64,000 bases of DNA, taken from Tetrapisispora phaffii CBS 4417. Taxonomy: Eukaryota; Ascomycota; Saccharomycetes; Saccharomycetales; Saccharomycetaceae. Within the stretch, counting starts at the first letter, position 1. The number at the start of each line of letters is the position of its first letter. Shown here one piece after another: positions 29,321 through 39,854 of the stretch. A program made the translations under genes and the position numbers. The stretch covers positions 1 through 64,000 of the forward strand of contig NC_016533.1 in the NCBI RefSeq assembly GCF_000236905.1, in the 5' to 3' direction. Under the pieces are notes generated by a model. That model did not search any database, had not been told where the DNA came from, and worked only from the letters and a program-made list of their open reading frames with translations.

Positions 29321-31015
29321 ATGGGTAATTCCGAGTTGAATGAGTATTCATTCAATGAATCAAAATTGGGTTTGCAGCAAGGACACCATGATCACTCAAA
29401 TCAACCGAATTCAAATCAAAATTTTTTAAAGCATACTTTTAATAGTCCCCTGCCTACCACCACACAGTTTCCTACACCATATTCAACAATTCAGATCAAT
29501 AATATGATGTCGAATGGGAAAGATATGGATTTTAATGATGGCGTCAATAATAACCGTAGTAATGGTAATACTAACAACAATGCAAATAATCATAAAACAA
29601 ACAATATCGACTCCTCATTAATTGAAAACAGTATGCTTCCGGGAGTAAATAAGAACGGTATTTTAAGTAATATGAATTTGCAACCTTCACTAGCATTGAA
29701 TTTAACAAATTACAACAATAATAACGCCGCTACGGATACCAATACAAATTTCAGCAACAATAACAACAGCAACAGTAATAATATCCCAAATGAGTTTTTA
29801 TTGGCATCCCCAGAACAGTTTAAAGAATTCTTACTGGAGTCTCCTTATTTGAATTTGAATTTATTTAACAAAACTCCAGCCAAGACTCCGTTACGATTTT
29901 TTGCTGAATCTGTCTCATCTAATAAAAATTCAACTTCTAATGGAAATGGAAATAATTTATTTGGCAATATTGTAACTGGAACAAATTCAAACACTCCATT
30001 GAAAAATATGGACTTGAATTTGATGTTTAACTCAAATCTATTAGCAATGACGTCTTCGCCTTATGAAAAAAGAATAATGAATGATATCGGAACGCCATAC
30101 GCAAAAAATACCATATCTTCGAATAGTGCCTTCACAGATTTCCAAAAGGCAAGAAAGGATTCAATTAAATCACAACAAAGAACTCCAAACCAATCATTAA
30201 GAACCTCTAATTCAAAATTAAGCAAGAAAAATTGTTATGATGAAAGCGACATTAAAAATAGCGATAACAAAGAGAATACAGACATATACGGTTCTTCTCC
30301 AACAACCGTTCAATTGAATTCATCGGTTACAAAATCAACAAGTAAATTGAATTCACAAAATATTCCAAAGCTATTAGTGAACGACAATTGCATAACAGGT
30401 ACCGTATTTAAAAATAATAATAACAACCATGAAATGACTAATATTGATGAAAGATTATTTGACATGGAAATGAATGTGAATATGTTACCTGTCTCTCCTA
30501 CCCCCAAAAAGCATAACTTTACAATGAACCATGAACAAGATATCAGAATTCCTGAACTACCCAAGATGGGTTCATTCACAAGTGAGAAATCACTTTCAAT
30601 CACTCCAAGATTTACGAACAAACCAACTAAAGCTATGAATAACCTTGACGTCAATACATATCTATCGAATGTTATTCCTTCTAATACGAACACTTTACCA
30701 AGCAATAGTTCTAATAAAGTGGTAAAGAAAACAAAGAAGCAAGCTAAATTCCAAATTATTGTTTCTAATGCGCATAGATTTAATGCATCTCAAGGCTACC
30801 CACCGAACGCAAGTATAAAAGGAAACAAAAAGCCTAAACTCAAGAGAACTAGATCTTTAGTTGTTGGACCAACGAAATCCAAAATCATGTCTTCCAAATC
30901 AACTGATGATAACACAAACCAAAATGAAAACTCTACGCATCAAATTGACAAGAAAACATTCACAAACAATAATTTTATTAATCAAGACTCTTTACAATTT
31001 CCGAATTCTCAATAA
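29321..31015 (+). CDS. NDD1: Ndd1, G2/M transcriptional co-activator
   Basis: 564 residues from ATG 29321. Ndd1 binds Fkh2-Mcm1 at CLB2-cluster promoters and activates them after CDK and Cdc5 phosphorylation. Segments shared with S. cerevisiae Ndd1 (554 residues) include FNSPLPTTTQFPTPYS near residue 40, SPEQFKEFLLESP (about 167-179), NKTPAKTPLRFFAES (about 186-200), GTPYAKNTISSNSAF, FQKARKD, DIYGSSPTTVQLNSS, ELPKMGSF and KFQIIVSNAHRFN near the C-terminus. These are separated by Asn-rich disordered spacers. Several TP and SP sites are consistent with CDK control. No folded domain is evident, as in the family. It is syntenic with YOR372C and divergent from NUD1. Confidence 0.93.
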   Translation: MGNSELNEYSFNESKLGLQQGHHDHSNQPNSNQNFLKHTFNSPLPTTTQFPTPYSTIQINNMMSNGKDMDFNDGVNNNRSNGNTNNNANNHKTNNIDSSLIENSMLPGVNKNGILSNMNLQPSLALNLTNYNNNNAATDTNTNFSNNNNSNSNNIPNEFLLASPEQFKEFLLESPYLNLNLFNKTPAKTPLRFFAESVSSNKNSTSNGNGNNLFGNIVTGTNSNTPLKNMDLNLMFNSNLLAMTSSPYEKRIMNDIGTPYAKNTISSNSAFTDFQKARKDSIKSQQRTPNQSLRTSNSKLSKKNCYDESDIKNSDNKENTDIYGSSPTTVQLNSSVTKSTSKLNSQNIPKLLVNDNCITGTVFKNNNNNHEMTNIDERLFDMEMNVNMLPVSPTPKKHNFTMNHEQDIRIPELPKMGSFTSEKSLSITPRFTNKPTKAMNNLDVNTYLSNVIPSNTNTLPSNSSNKVVKKTKKQAKFQIIVSNAHRFNASQGYPPNASIKGNKKPKLKRTRSLVVGPTKSKIMSSKSTDDNTNQNENSTHQIDKKTFTNNNFINQDSLQFPNSQ

Positions 31016-32960
31016 TTTATAACCATAAGTCTCTAAAACAAATAGCATCTTGAATATTCTATTGAATTTAAAGAATTCAGACGGCCAATAGCATAGAAAC
31101 AAAATTATCAGAAATTTAATGTTGCTCATTGATTTCTTTTTCACTGCTTTTAATTTTGTGACAATTTTTATATACACATATATTTGAAGGTTAAATAACG
31201 GACTATATTTTTTTCATAAATACAAATATATTAACAATCTATCAAAGATAAATACTAGTGTTTAAACTTCCCATTACCTTGTGACACGGCACCTACCCTT
31301 GAGAAAATCACAAAACATTCTCAGATTTATATAATAAGCTTGAATGACGCTATTATATACATGCCGTGCTATATAATGACATGAGCAGAGTGCCCTAGCT
31401 AAAGCTAACGCTGAATAGAAAACGACACCCATGCAAAGATATAAGAGCTTTATGAAAAAAGGTTACGTCTGAATTCTAGTTTTTCCTGCTCTATAATGAA
31501 AGTATAGATGCCTAGCTCTCTCGACCATAATTTCACTGGCTTCGATATCCGTTCAAAAAGCAGTGAATAGCAAAGAAGATATTCGTAGCACCAAAGTAAT
31601 CGGGCTCTAGCAAGATTTAAGTGAAGACGACCCAACCATACGGAAGTGGGCATCTACAAAACAATTCTTGTTTTCTTGCTTTTGGCAGCAAAATTGATGC
31701 CCACTAGCGACGTGCACGAGAAACTCATTAGTTCGAAACGGCTACCACCGTCGAGGTCTCGAAGTGCAGCAACATCAAATATTTTCTCGCAATTTTTGAT
31801 ACTCTCGAGTCGTTTCTTTTTTCTATCTTTTTCCGATCTCGAAAACAATTTGTACTTGAAGAGTTTCGGAACTGCTACGGCGTTTGCTTACTGAAAAGCG
31901 AAAAATTGTTTTCTTTCGAAGTTACTCGATTTTTTTGTACGAGAACATTGCAGCCAAATTTAAGAATGATGTAATGAAGACTAAACGGGTTCTCGAGTGA
32001 AAAACTAATTTTCCAAATTTGAAATATTTTGACAAGAAATAAATGAACAATAAAAAAAAGAGAGAAACATAATATGTAATTAAAAAACATATGAAATAGT
32101 TGAAGGCTTTAAGCACAGGTTAGTAATATTTTATCAACTCGTAAACAGAGAGTAGAAAGTAGACTGAGGTCTTATAAGTCCGAATATACGTTAACAAAGC
32201 AAAGTTTTTCGACAGTAGAAAAATACTCATACAATCCGTCTTTCTCTCTCTCTCTCTCTTAGCCTTTGACCTTGCTACTTAGTTCATAGAACGTTGAGAT
32301 TGAATTCACAGAATATTGTGGAAGCACAAAAGAAAGTAACAAAGGCGTGCATTTCTTTTGCATCATCTTATATGGCAAAAACACACAGAGTTATTCAGAT
32401 CTTTTAGGCACTCTGTTTTCCTATTAACTTGAATATTTCAAAATAGTACTCTGAGGCTATCTTGTCAATTTTCTTCCCTCTTAGACTGTATTAGTTTTTG
32501 TAGAAAGTTTGTTACTTTCATTCAATAGCTTATAAATCTTGAATCAATGAGATATTAACAGTATATTAAACAAACTTCATTGTGTCTTTAGATTAATAAT
32601 CATTTGGTGCATACCACTTATATCTTCACACAGAAAAAAATCGACAACAGCGTCATGCCCATTTAGTTTTTGAATCGCCATTTTTCATTTCACACGATAC
32701 ATTTAAGTACAAACGAATATAATAGCATTCAAATTCTTCATAGACGTGATTAGAGTTTATTATTTCGAATAAAGAAAGGCCATTTCATACAGTTTCAACC
32801 GTAAGGGTAAACACTGTGAACCAAACGAACTGCAAACATTTGCTAAGTTTTACCAGTTTTCCATTTATCAGGTGAACAAACAACTTTCAGATTTCTAGCA
32901 TTTACTCACAATCATTTATACAACAATACAAACAAACTTATATTATATTCACATTAGAAC
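31016..32960. other. 1.9-kb NDD1-GPB intergenic stretch without genes
   Basis: Much longer than usual for this genome. Small frames are not convincing. Visible: a nested inverted repeat (31645-31705), a CTCGA/TCTCGA-rich segment (about 31730-32000) and a (TC)n tract near 32240-32260. The 3' part would be the GPB promoter. An unrecognised non-coding RNA, a long promoter or the relic of a lost gene are all possible. Confidence 0.5.
31645..31705. repeat. Nested inverted repeat
   Basis: AGTGGGCATC (31645-31654) pairs exactly with GATGCCCACT (31696-31705). Inside, AAAACAA and TTGTTTT can form a second 7-bp stem around TTC. The two stems would make a branched or elongated RNA fold. Confidence 0.6.
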
Positions 32961-35507
32961 ATGGAGGACGTGAGGGAACAAACGTTATCAACAAGTCCTA
33001 CAAATGCTACTATTCATCCAAGACTGACTCCAAATATACTACAGCCCAATGAAGTCAAAATAGATCCACCTTTAACTTCAAAGAACGATGTAATTTATAA
33101 ACCTTTATCTTACCTATACAACTATATTCCAATTAGACATGATAGTAATGAAGATACTTTTTCGCATAAAACTTACGAAAGAGAAAATGAGTTTTTACTA
33201 AAAAAATATTATTCATTGAGAGTATCAAGTGTGACTGTTAACAACCCAAATATGAGTTCTAAACTGAGTTCAAATGACACTTCACTCAGACAAAATAGTG
33301 TCACATCAACATCAGATATATCAGATATAACGAAGGTCGATAGAAATGCGCTTCATGATATTATCAATTGTTTCTTGTCTACAAGATCGTCAGATTTCTT
33401 ACAAGGTGCTGACAATCAAGTTGAGAATTTGTTGAAAGATGAGATGAACTGTTTAGTAACTCCTTTGAAAAAAATTGGAGATTCTATATATGAATCCAAC
33501 TGCATTTCACCTTACTTCCAGTATATTAAAAAATTTGAAGCAATAAATGCTAAGCAAGAAAATGATGCAGTATCAAAACATACATTATGGATGCCAATAA
33601 CAAAAGATTATGTAAATCCATATTTATTACACCCACCAATGGACAATAACTTATATGCTAATAAGACCTCACCTTTATTTATACAAGGTTTAAACGTATT
33701 CAACAATACAATTGACACTTTTAGAGGGATTACGAATATAACTTCTATTTTCGGTGAACAGAAATTACCTGCCTTAGTTTATCATTCTGCCAGTTCATGC
33801 GGTGATAATATTTATATATTTGGTGGGTTGATGGCTTGCAACATGTATGATCAAAATGCTCCAGATTTGAGCGATTTTAGAGTAGATGGTTTGGAAAATC
33901 TACCCCCTCCATTAATTCCCAAAATTGTAAATAATCCAGCAATGATCAACAATCCTCATCTTTATTGCTTATCCAATATATCAAAAAGTTTAAAGAGACC
34001 CAAAGTATGTGGCCAAATCCCACCTCCACTATGTTGTGCTAAAATGTCAAACATTACAGAACGTCATTTGTTTATATATGGTGGTTTTGAAATAAAATCT
34101 GACACAGTGTTAGATAGCAATGGGATTTATCATATAAGAAAGAGACTATATGCGAATGAGTTTGGGTATATCTTAGATGTTGAAACGTTTAAATTTAGCA
34201 AAATTGAAATCATAGCACAGTCATATAATGATATTTTGTACCCTACTATATCAGGTAGATTCGGTCAAGTTCAAATGGCAGTAAATTTAGCCAGTGTAGT
34301 AAACACAGGAAATAGTACCCCATCAGTTTCTAGAAAAACAACGTTAGATATACATTCTGATATCTCAAAAAGCTCTGATGTAAACAATATAGATGATAAA
34401 TCCTCATCGAAAACAGGTTCTCACCAAATAATTATATCAACAGTTTACGTGTTTGGTGGTTACAGAGAGACAGCAGAAGGAACTTTTGAAGCGCTAGGTG
34501 ATTTCTGGAGAATCGAACTTTCTGTTGAAGCAAGAGGTAAGAGAGGTTACTTAAAGTTTAACGAATCTGCACAGGCAGTAAGAATATATAATGAAGATAA
34601 TCTGGAATGGCCATCTGCAAGAGCCTTTTCTGCATCTTCTTATGTTGACCTGGCAGTGAATGAAGTAATAGATATGAAGAAACTTGAAAATGAGTTGTGT
34701 GAAACTTTGGATAACCAACTTAAATCGAATAATAAAAATGACGCCGCTCCAGTAAGCCTAACAAGACCAAGTTTGAGATCAAGCAGATCTTCGCATAAAA
34801 ATTGCAACCGCAATAACAATATTAATACCGAATCCCAAAATGAACAAAGTTCAAGGATGGATAACATTGATTCAGACAATAAATTATTCAATCAATATTA
34901 TAAAATGCATAAAGATAAATTCAAAAATAATAATGAATATTTTGTAGTACAAGGTGGTTCAGATAATCATAAAGTTCTTGGTGACCTTTGGTTTTTCAAC
35001 ACTGTTACTGAACGTTGGAACTGCAAAGATATACGAATTCAACGGAAAAGTGATCATAAATTCATACCATTAAACCTACCTTTAGTAGGACATACTCTAG
35101 TGACTGAAGGTGATATTGGTATTAGTATCGGGGGCTTATCTCAAGCAGCAGTTGACTACTTATATGATAGAAATGTCTCTGGAAGGGATGAGGATGAAAG
35201 GTCTAGTAATTTATCCAGAGTGATAGGGAGCAGCATGGTTAATTCTTATAACCTTAGAAGTGGTAACTTACAATTACAAAAAGTGGAAAAAGCTAAATAT
35301 CCAGGATATGGTGACTATCAACTAGTTGACAATAAGAGCGACGGTGTTTCCACTACAGCATTACATTTAGGGTGTACCATTGTTAAAATACGTGGCATTT
35401 TATATATAATCGGTGGTGTCGTTTCTGCAAACCGTGATTACATGAATTTACATATCAAGGGTGCTATTGAGTCAATCATAACTCCTTCCGTGAATTTATT
35501 CTCATAA
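32961..35507 (+). CDS. GPB1: Kelch-repeat Gpb1/Gpb2 (Krh) PKA regulator
   Basis: 848 residues from ATG 32961. Gpb1 and Gpb2 bind the G-alpha protein Gpa2, stabilise the RasGAPs Ira1/2 and promote PKA regulatory-catalytic association, lowering cAMP-PKA signalling. Kelch strands with the GG pair are visible: YIFGGLMACN (about 283), FIYGGFEIKS (about 374), VYVFGGYRET (about 495), VVQGGSDNHK (about 660), ISIGGLSQAA (about 720) and YIIGGVVSAN (about 815), giving a beta-propeller with long Asn/Ser-rich insertions. S. cerevisiae has Gpb1 (YOR371C, 897 residues) and Gpb2 (YAL056W, 880), a WGD pair; this is the single copy here, so the name covers either. Convergent with ACS1. Confidence 0.9.
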   Translation: MEDVREQTLSTSPTNATIHPRLTPNILQPNEVKIDPPLTSKNDVIYKPLSYLYNYIPIRHDSNEDTFSHKTYERENEFLLKKYYSLRVSSVTVNNPNMSSKLSSNDTSLRQNSVTSTSDISDITKVDRNALHDIINCFLSTRSSDFLQGADNQVENLLKDEMNCLVTPLKKIGDSIYESNCISPYFQYIKKFEAINAKQENDAVSKHTLWMPITKDYVNPYLLHPPMDNNLYANKTSPLFIQGLNVFNNTIDTFRGITNITSIFGEQKLPALVYHSASSCGDNIYIFGGLMACNMYDQNAPDLSDFRVDGLENLPPPLIPKIVNNPAMINNPHLYCLSNISKSLKRPKVCGQIPPPLCCAKMSNITERHLFIYGGFEIKSDTVLDSNGIYHIRKRLYANEFGYILDVETFKFSKIEIIAQSYNDILYPTISGRFGQVQMAVNLASVVNTGNSTPSVSRKTTLDIHSDISKSSDVNNIDDKSSSKTGSHQIIISTVYVFGGYRETAEGTFEALGDFWRIELSVEARGKRGYLKFNESAQAVRIYNEDNLEWPSARAFSASSYVDLAVNEVIDMKKLENELCETLDNQLKSNNKNDAAPVSLTRPSLRSSRSSHKNCNRNNNINTESQNEQSSRMDNIDSDNKLFNQYYKMHKDKFKNNNEYFVVQGGSDNHKVLGDLWFFNTVTERWNCKDIRIQRKSDHKFIPLNLPLVGHTLVTEGDIGISIGGLSQAAVDYLYDRNVSGRDEDERSSNLSRVIGSSMVNSYNLRSGNLQLQKVEKAKYPGYGDYQLVDNKSDGVSTTALHLGCTIVKIRGILYIIGGVVSANRDYMNLHIKGAIESIITPSVNLFS

Positions 35508-35882
35508 TTGCATTTAAAGTAAATTCAATACTGCAAAATAGTTAGTTAGTCGACACAATTGTATGTATTAGTAATTTTTTATAACAAAAATTTATCCAAG
35601 AGTTAATATCATTAGCATTAAATTTTTATTAATAGACATTTTTATTTTTTAAAATTGAAATACATCTTACTAGGATAAGGAAAGCTGGCCATTAGCAAAA
35701 TAGAAGTGATTTATTTGAATATTATTTGATCAATATAGTTGTACATACACATACACATATATTATTTACTTTTTAACTTATTATCACTGTGCTAGAAAAA
35801 ACAACATATCTCATGTAAATACCTATGCATTATTAATATAAAAGATACATCAAAATATGAACTTTACGACGTAAACCAAAAA
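35508..35882. terminator. Shared 3' region of convergent GPB and ACS1
   Basis: 375 bp, strongly AT-rich, with T runs and TACATA/TATATA motifs typical of yeast polyadenylation regions on both strands. In S. cerevisiae chromosome I, PEX22 lies here; no trace of it was seen. Confidence 0.5.
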
Positions 35883-38036
35883 TCATAACTTAACGGAGTC
35901 AATCAAGTGCTTGACGACACCTGGGTTAGACAAAGTTGAGACATCACCCAATTGATCTGATTCACCTGCAAGAATCTTCCTTAAAATTCTTCTCATGATT
36001 TTTCCTGATCTAGTCTTTGGTAAGTCATCCACTAAAACAATCAATTTTGGAGCGGCAAATGGACCAATGTCCTTTCTTACTGTTAACACCAAATGTTTCT
36101 TAATTTCAAGCAGTTCCTCTTCCGAAGCAGTTGACCAGCTAGTCTTATTCTTTAAGACCACAAAGGCAGCAACTGCTTGCCCAGTTAAGTCGTCATTGAA
36201 GCCGACAACAGCACATTCAGCCACAATCGAGTCTTCAATAATAGCAGCTTCGATTTCTGCTGTCGATAACCTATGACCTGATACATTAACCACATCATCA
36301 ACACGTCCTAAGATCCAAATGTAACCGTCACGATCTCTGGCTGCACCATCACCTGTGAAATAATAACCTGGGTATGGGTTCAAGTAAGTATCTAAGTATC
36401 TGTCATGGTTTTTCCAAATAGTTCTTGCAAATGAAGGCCAAGGTCTCTTAATAGCCAGGACACCTTCGGCATGCTCTCCAACTACCTCCTTACCTGTTGT
36501 AGGATCTAAAATGACTGGCTCAATGCCGAAAAATGGGAATGATGCAGATCCCGGTTTCATTGGTGTGATTCCTCCAGCTAGAGGAGTAACTAAATGGGAA
36601 CCTGATTCAGTTTGCCAATAAGTGTCACAGATAGGAATTTCATTTTTACCTATTTGTTCACTATACCATTCCCAGACTTCTGCTGCAATTGGTTCACCAA
36701 CTGAACCTAGCGCTCTTAATGATTTTAATGAATAACCATCAATGAATGAATTGCCTGCCCTTTTCAATAACCTTAAAGCTGTTGGAGCAACATAAAACTG
36801 TGTTACCTTATACTTATCAACAATATCCCAGTACCTTGAATAATTTGGATAAGCTGGAGTACCTTCGAAGACTACGGTAGTGCAACCATTTAATAACGGA
36901 CCATATACAACGTAAGTATGTCCAGTGATCCAACCGATATCACCAGCTGTGAATAAAATATCATTTGGATTGACATCAAATACATACTTTGTTGTCATTA
37001 ATGCACCTAATAAATAACCTGCAGTTGAATGTTGAACACCTTTTGGAGTACCTGTAGAACCTGAAGTGTATAATAAGAATAATGGATCTTCACTATCAAC
37101 TGGAACACAAGGGAAATAAGACTTATACTTTTTCATTTCCAATTCCCAATCCAGATCTCTATTTTCAACGTAACTAACATTTGGATTATTTGTTCTCTTG
37201 TAAACCAAAACATTCTCCACAATTTTAGCTTCTTTAACTGCATCATCTACAATTCTTTTTGTTTCAATAACTTTCCCACCTCTTAAAGATTCATCAGTGG
37301 TAATGACACATTTTGAGTTTGCGTCGATGATTCTATCTTTTAAAGAATTAGAGGAAAAGCCTGCGAAAATGACGGAATGAATTGCGCCGACTCTTGAAAT
37401 AGCTAATAATGTAATCAATGCTTGCGGAATCATGGGCATGTAAACAGCTACTGTATCCCCCTTTTTAACGTTCATTGAATAAGTAAGAACTTGGGCTAAT
37501 TTTGAAACTTCGGATAATAACTCTTTGTAAGTCAAAGTATACGAGTCCTTTCCAGGCTCATCACTTTCATAAATAATTGCAATTTTGTTTGGTGTCTTTA
37601 AAGCGTGTCTGTCGACACAATTATAACAGGCGTTCAATTGACCATTCAAGAACCATGAATTATCTTGAAAGGAAGGTTTTGATGAATCATTTGAATCCTC
37701 AATGAATACCTGATCGTATGGTTTAAACCAGTCAAGATTTTTTGAAGCCATTTCATTAAAAAAGACTTTCGGATTATTAATTGATTGATCGTATAATTCC
37801 TTATATTGATCGAAATTTTTTATATTTGGTTTATAGCCATTTGAAAATTCTAATCTATTTTCAATCGATTTTTGCTGAATTATCTGAACATTCGTTAAAT
37901 GTTCATACTCAGTTTTTGACTCTGTTGTTTGAGTTTGATTTTGTTCCTTAATGGCAACTGGATCGTTACTGGCGATCTCTAAATTTTCAACATTTTCCAC
38001 AATACTGTTATCAGTAGTGTCACTAACTGCAATCAT
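35883..38036 (-). CDS. ACS1: Acetyl-CoA synthetase
   Basis: 717 residues from ATG 38034-38036. Makes acetyl-CoA from acetate, CoA and ATP via acetyl-AMP. The AMP-binding loop [17 protein letters not shown] is near residues 323-339; WQTESGSH (core motif) near 479; the C-terminal domain carries [20 protein letters not shown] (near 570) and the acetylatable catalytic Lys in [14 protein letters not shown] (near 685). The N-terminal 60 residues are polar and variable, as in Acs1. S. cerevisiae Acs1 has 713 residues. Synteny with YAL054C supports ACS1 over ACS2. Function pairs with ALD4 upstream in acetate metabolism and with OAF1/PIP2, its divergent neighbour, in growth on non-fermentable carbon. 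Confidence 0.95.
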   Translation of the reverse strand: MIAVSDTTDNSIVENVENLEIASNDPVAIKEQNQTQTTESKTEYEHLTNVQIIQQKSIENRLEFSNGYKPNIKNFDQYKELYDQSINNPKVFFNEMASKNLDWFKPYDQVFIEDSNDSSKPSFQDNSWFLNGQLNACYNCVDRHALKTPNKIAIIYESDEPGKDSYTLTYKELLSEVSKLAQVLTYSMNVKKGDTVAVYMPMIPQALITLLAISRVGAIHSVIFAGFSSNSLKDRIIDANSKCVITTDESLRGGKVIETKRIVDDAVKEAKIVENVLVYKRTNNPNVSYVENRDLDWELEMKKYKSYFPCVPVDSEDPLFLLYTSGSTGTPKGVQHSTAGYLLGALMTTKYVFDVNPNDILFTAGDIGWITGHTYVVYGPLLNGCTTVVFEGTPAYPNYSRYWDIVDKYKVTQFYVAPTALRLLKRAGNSFIDGYSLKSLRALGSVGEPIAAEVWEWYSEQIGKNEIPICDTYWQTESGSHLVTPLAGGITPMKPGSASFPFFGIEPVILDPTTGKEVVGEHAEGVLAIKRPWPSFARTIWKNHDRYLDTYLNPYPGYYFTGDGAARDRDGYIWILGRVDDVVNVSGHRLSTAEIEAAIIEDSIVAECAVVGFNDDLTGQAVAAFVVLKNKTSWSTASEEELLEIKKHLVLTVRKDIGPFAAPKLIVLVDDLPKTRSGKIMRRILRKILAGESDQLGDVSTLSNPGVVKHLIDSVKL

Positions 38037-38223
38037 ATTTAAGTCAAGTGTTTTTTTATTTTAGTTTCCGTACTGCAATGTTTATATATATATATATANN
38101 NNNNNNNNNNNNNNNNNNNNNNNNNNNNNNNNNNNNNNNNNNNNNNNNNNNNNNNNNNNNNNNNNNNNNNNNNNNNNNNNNNNNNNNNNNNNNNNNNNNN
38201 NNNNNNNNNNNNNNNNNNNNNNN

Positions 38224-38263
<40 letters not shown>

Positions 38264-39854
38264 TTATGGTTACACCCAAGAACAACATAGATACGAACGA
38301 AACAAAACTATACACAATCTTCCGGACCTCGGCGGGTATTTATACGTTTTTTTTCTTCCTTTCTTTCTGCCAGTCCCGATTTCCCGGCATTGAATCTCCA
38401 GAAGAGCAGATCTCATTAGAGCCAGTCATCCAGCCGCTTAAATAAATGATCTCCAATAGTATCGCAAACAATGAAGATCAAAACCCATTGACCCAACCTG
38501 TTCAGCAACTGAAATAGCGTAATGTTGAAGAAAACGCGAACAGAAATAAATGACACAAAAATAAAATGGAATATTTTCAATTCATTCTTTTTCTCGTTTC
38601 TGCATTTATCCGAAATGCAATTTTAAAAGTTCCCCAACAATTTTAGCCAATTTAATATTCCGCCACAAAAAAACACGGGCACCAAAATTGGGGTAAGAAA
38701 CACAATTGCGTACATACAGAGAATGTTATGACCAGATAGTGCCCTCCCTCGGTTCCTACGGGAATAACCATCAATAAATGGGTCTCTCTCGTGGCAACTC
38801 CAATTCCAAAGTATTACTACTCCCAACAAAAAAATAAAATGATTTGACTCCAACAATTACTCCAACAAAAAAAATCCAACTCTCGCTTCAAAAAATCGCC
38901 TTCTGCTTTTCTTTCCGTTTTTCTCGTGCTACTCCCCCAATTAATAAAAACATGACCTTGAATTGGAGAACTGTTGGATTACGGGGCAGGTTCCTTGAAT
39001 TCGAATATACCCCCCACATGGCGTTCCCCATTGTTGTATTGTTCACGGGACTATTAGTTAATCGCCCTGACACCAGCATTTTTAAGGGTACAGCGCCCTG
39101 CCGTTGCTCCCAATATAAAGGAAATGGGTGTTTTCAACGTAAATCATCAGAGAATTACGCTCTTCCTTATCCGGGTCACGTTACTTTTTGTATCTTTTTG
39201 TTCATTTTCGTTTTCGAAGCAGCCAAGGCGCAAAAGAGACACACCGTATCCCCTTCTGCCCTACCACTCAATACCATCCCATATCCCGTTTCTCGCACTT
39301 AATCAGGGAATTCACTATGTTTTCAATGGTCGTGTATGGGTGCTTGCTCCCAAGGCATTAAGAATGCTCATATTGAGGCTTGGTGAAGAAAAAAAACGAC
39401 GCCTAGCGCACACACGCAGACACACTTGGGAGACAAGCAACTGAGCTCTCTCGGGTGAAGTGGCATTATTCCCGAAAATTTTAAGATCATGACCTTATTT
39501 CAGAAAGTTAGTCACGGTTATAAGTAGTGTTTACTACAAAGAACACAATTTTATTCTACTATAAAGTGAAAAACAGAAAAAATACAGAAAGCAAACACAT
39601 AATCGTGTAAGCTGTACTCGTTAATAATCTTCACTACGATACGGGATAGCTGTAAAAGTTTTTAAAGCAACGTTGACTGTAGTGATACCTCAATATATTT
39701 GATTTAAAGAAGGGACTAAGCATTTTTTTCAATTGAGCACCAAACACGCAGGCATAAGCAACAACTGGTAATTTTTATAAATGCCAATTACATAAAAACG
39801 GTTAACTTCAAAAAAATACTACTGCTGCAGCAACAAGCCAACTAGTCAGAAATA
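38037..39854. other. 1.8-kb divergent ACS1-OAF1 intergenic region
   Basis: Contains a TA tract with a gap close to ACS1, a TATTTATA element near 38335-38345 and a mixed-composition centre with only chance frames (38844-39302 and 39124-39444 overlap). FLC2 occupies this place on S. cerevisiae chromosome I, but no similarity was seen. I did not find a clear oleate response element. Confidence 0.5.
38083..38262. repeat. TA dinucleotide tract with a 125-N gap, in the ACS1 promoter
   Basis: TA repeats run into an N gap at 38099-38223 and continue to about 38261. The gap is probably more TA repeat. It starts only about 50 bp from the ACS1 start codon. Confidence 0.9.
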
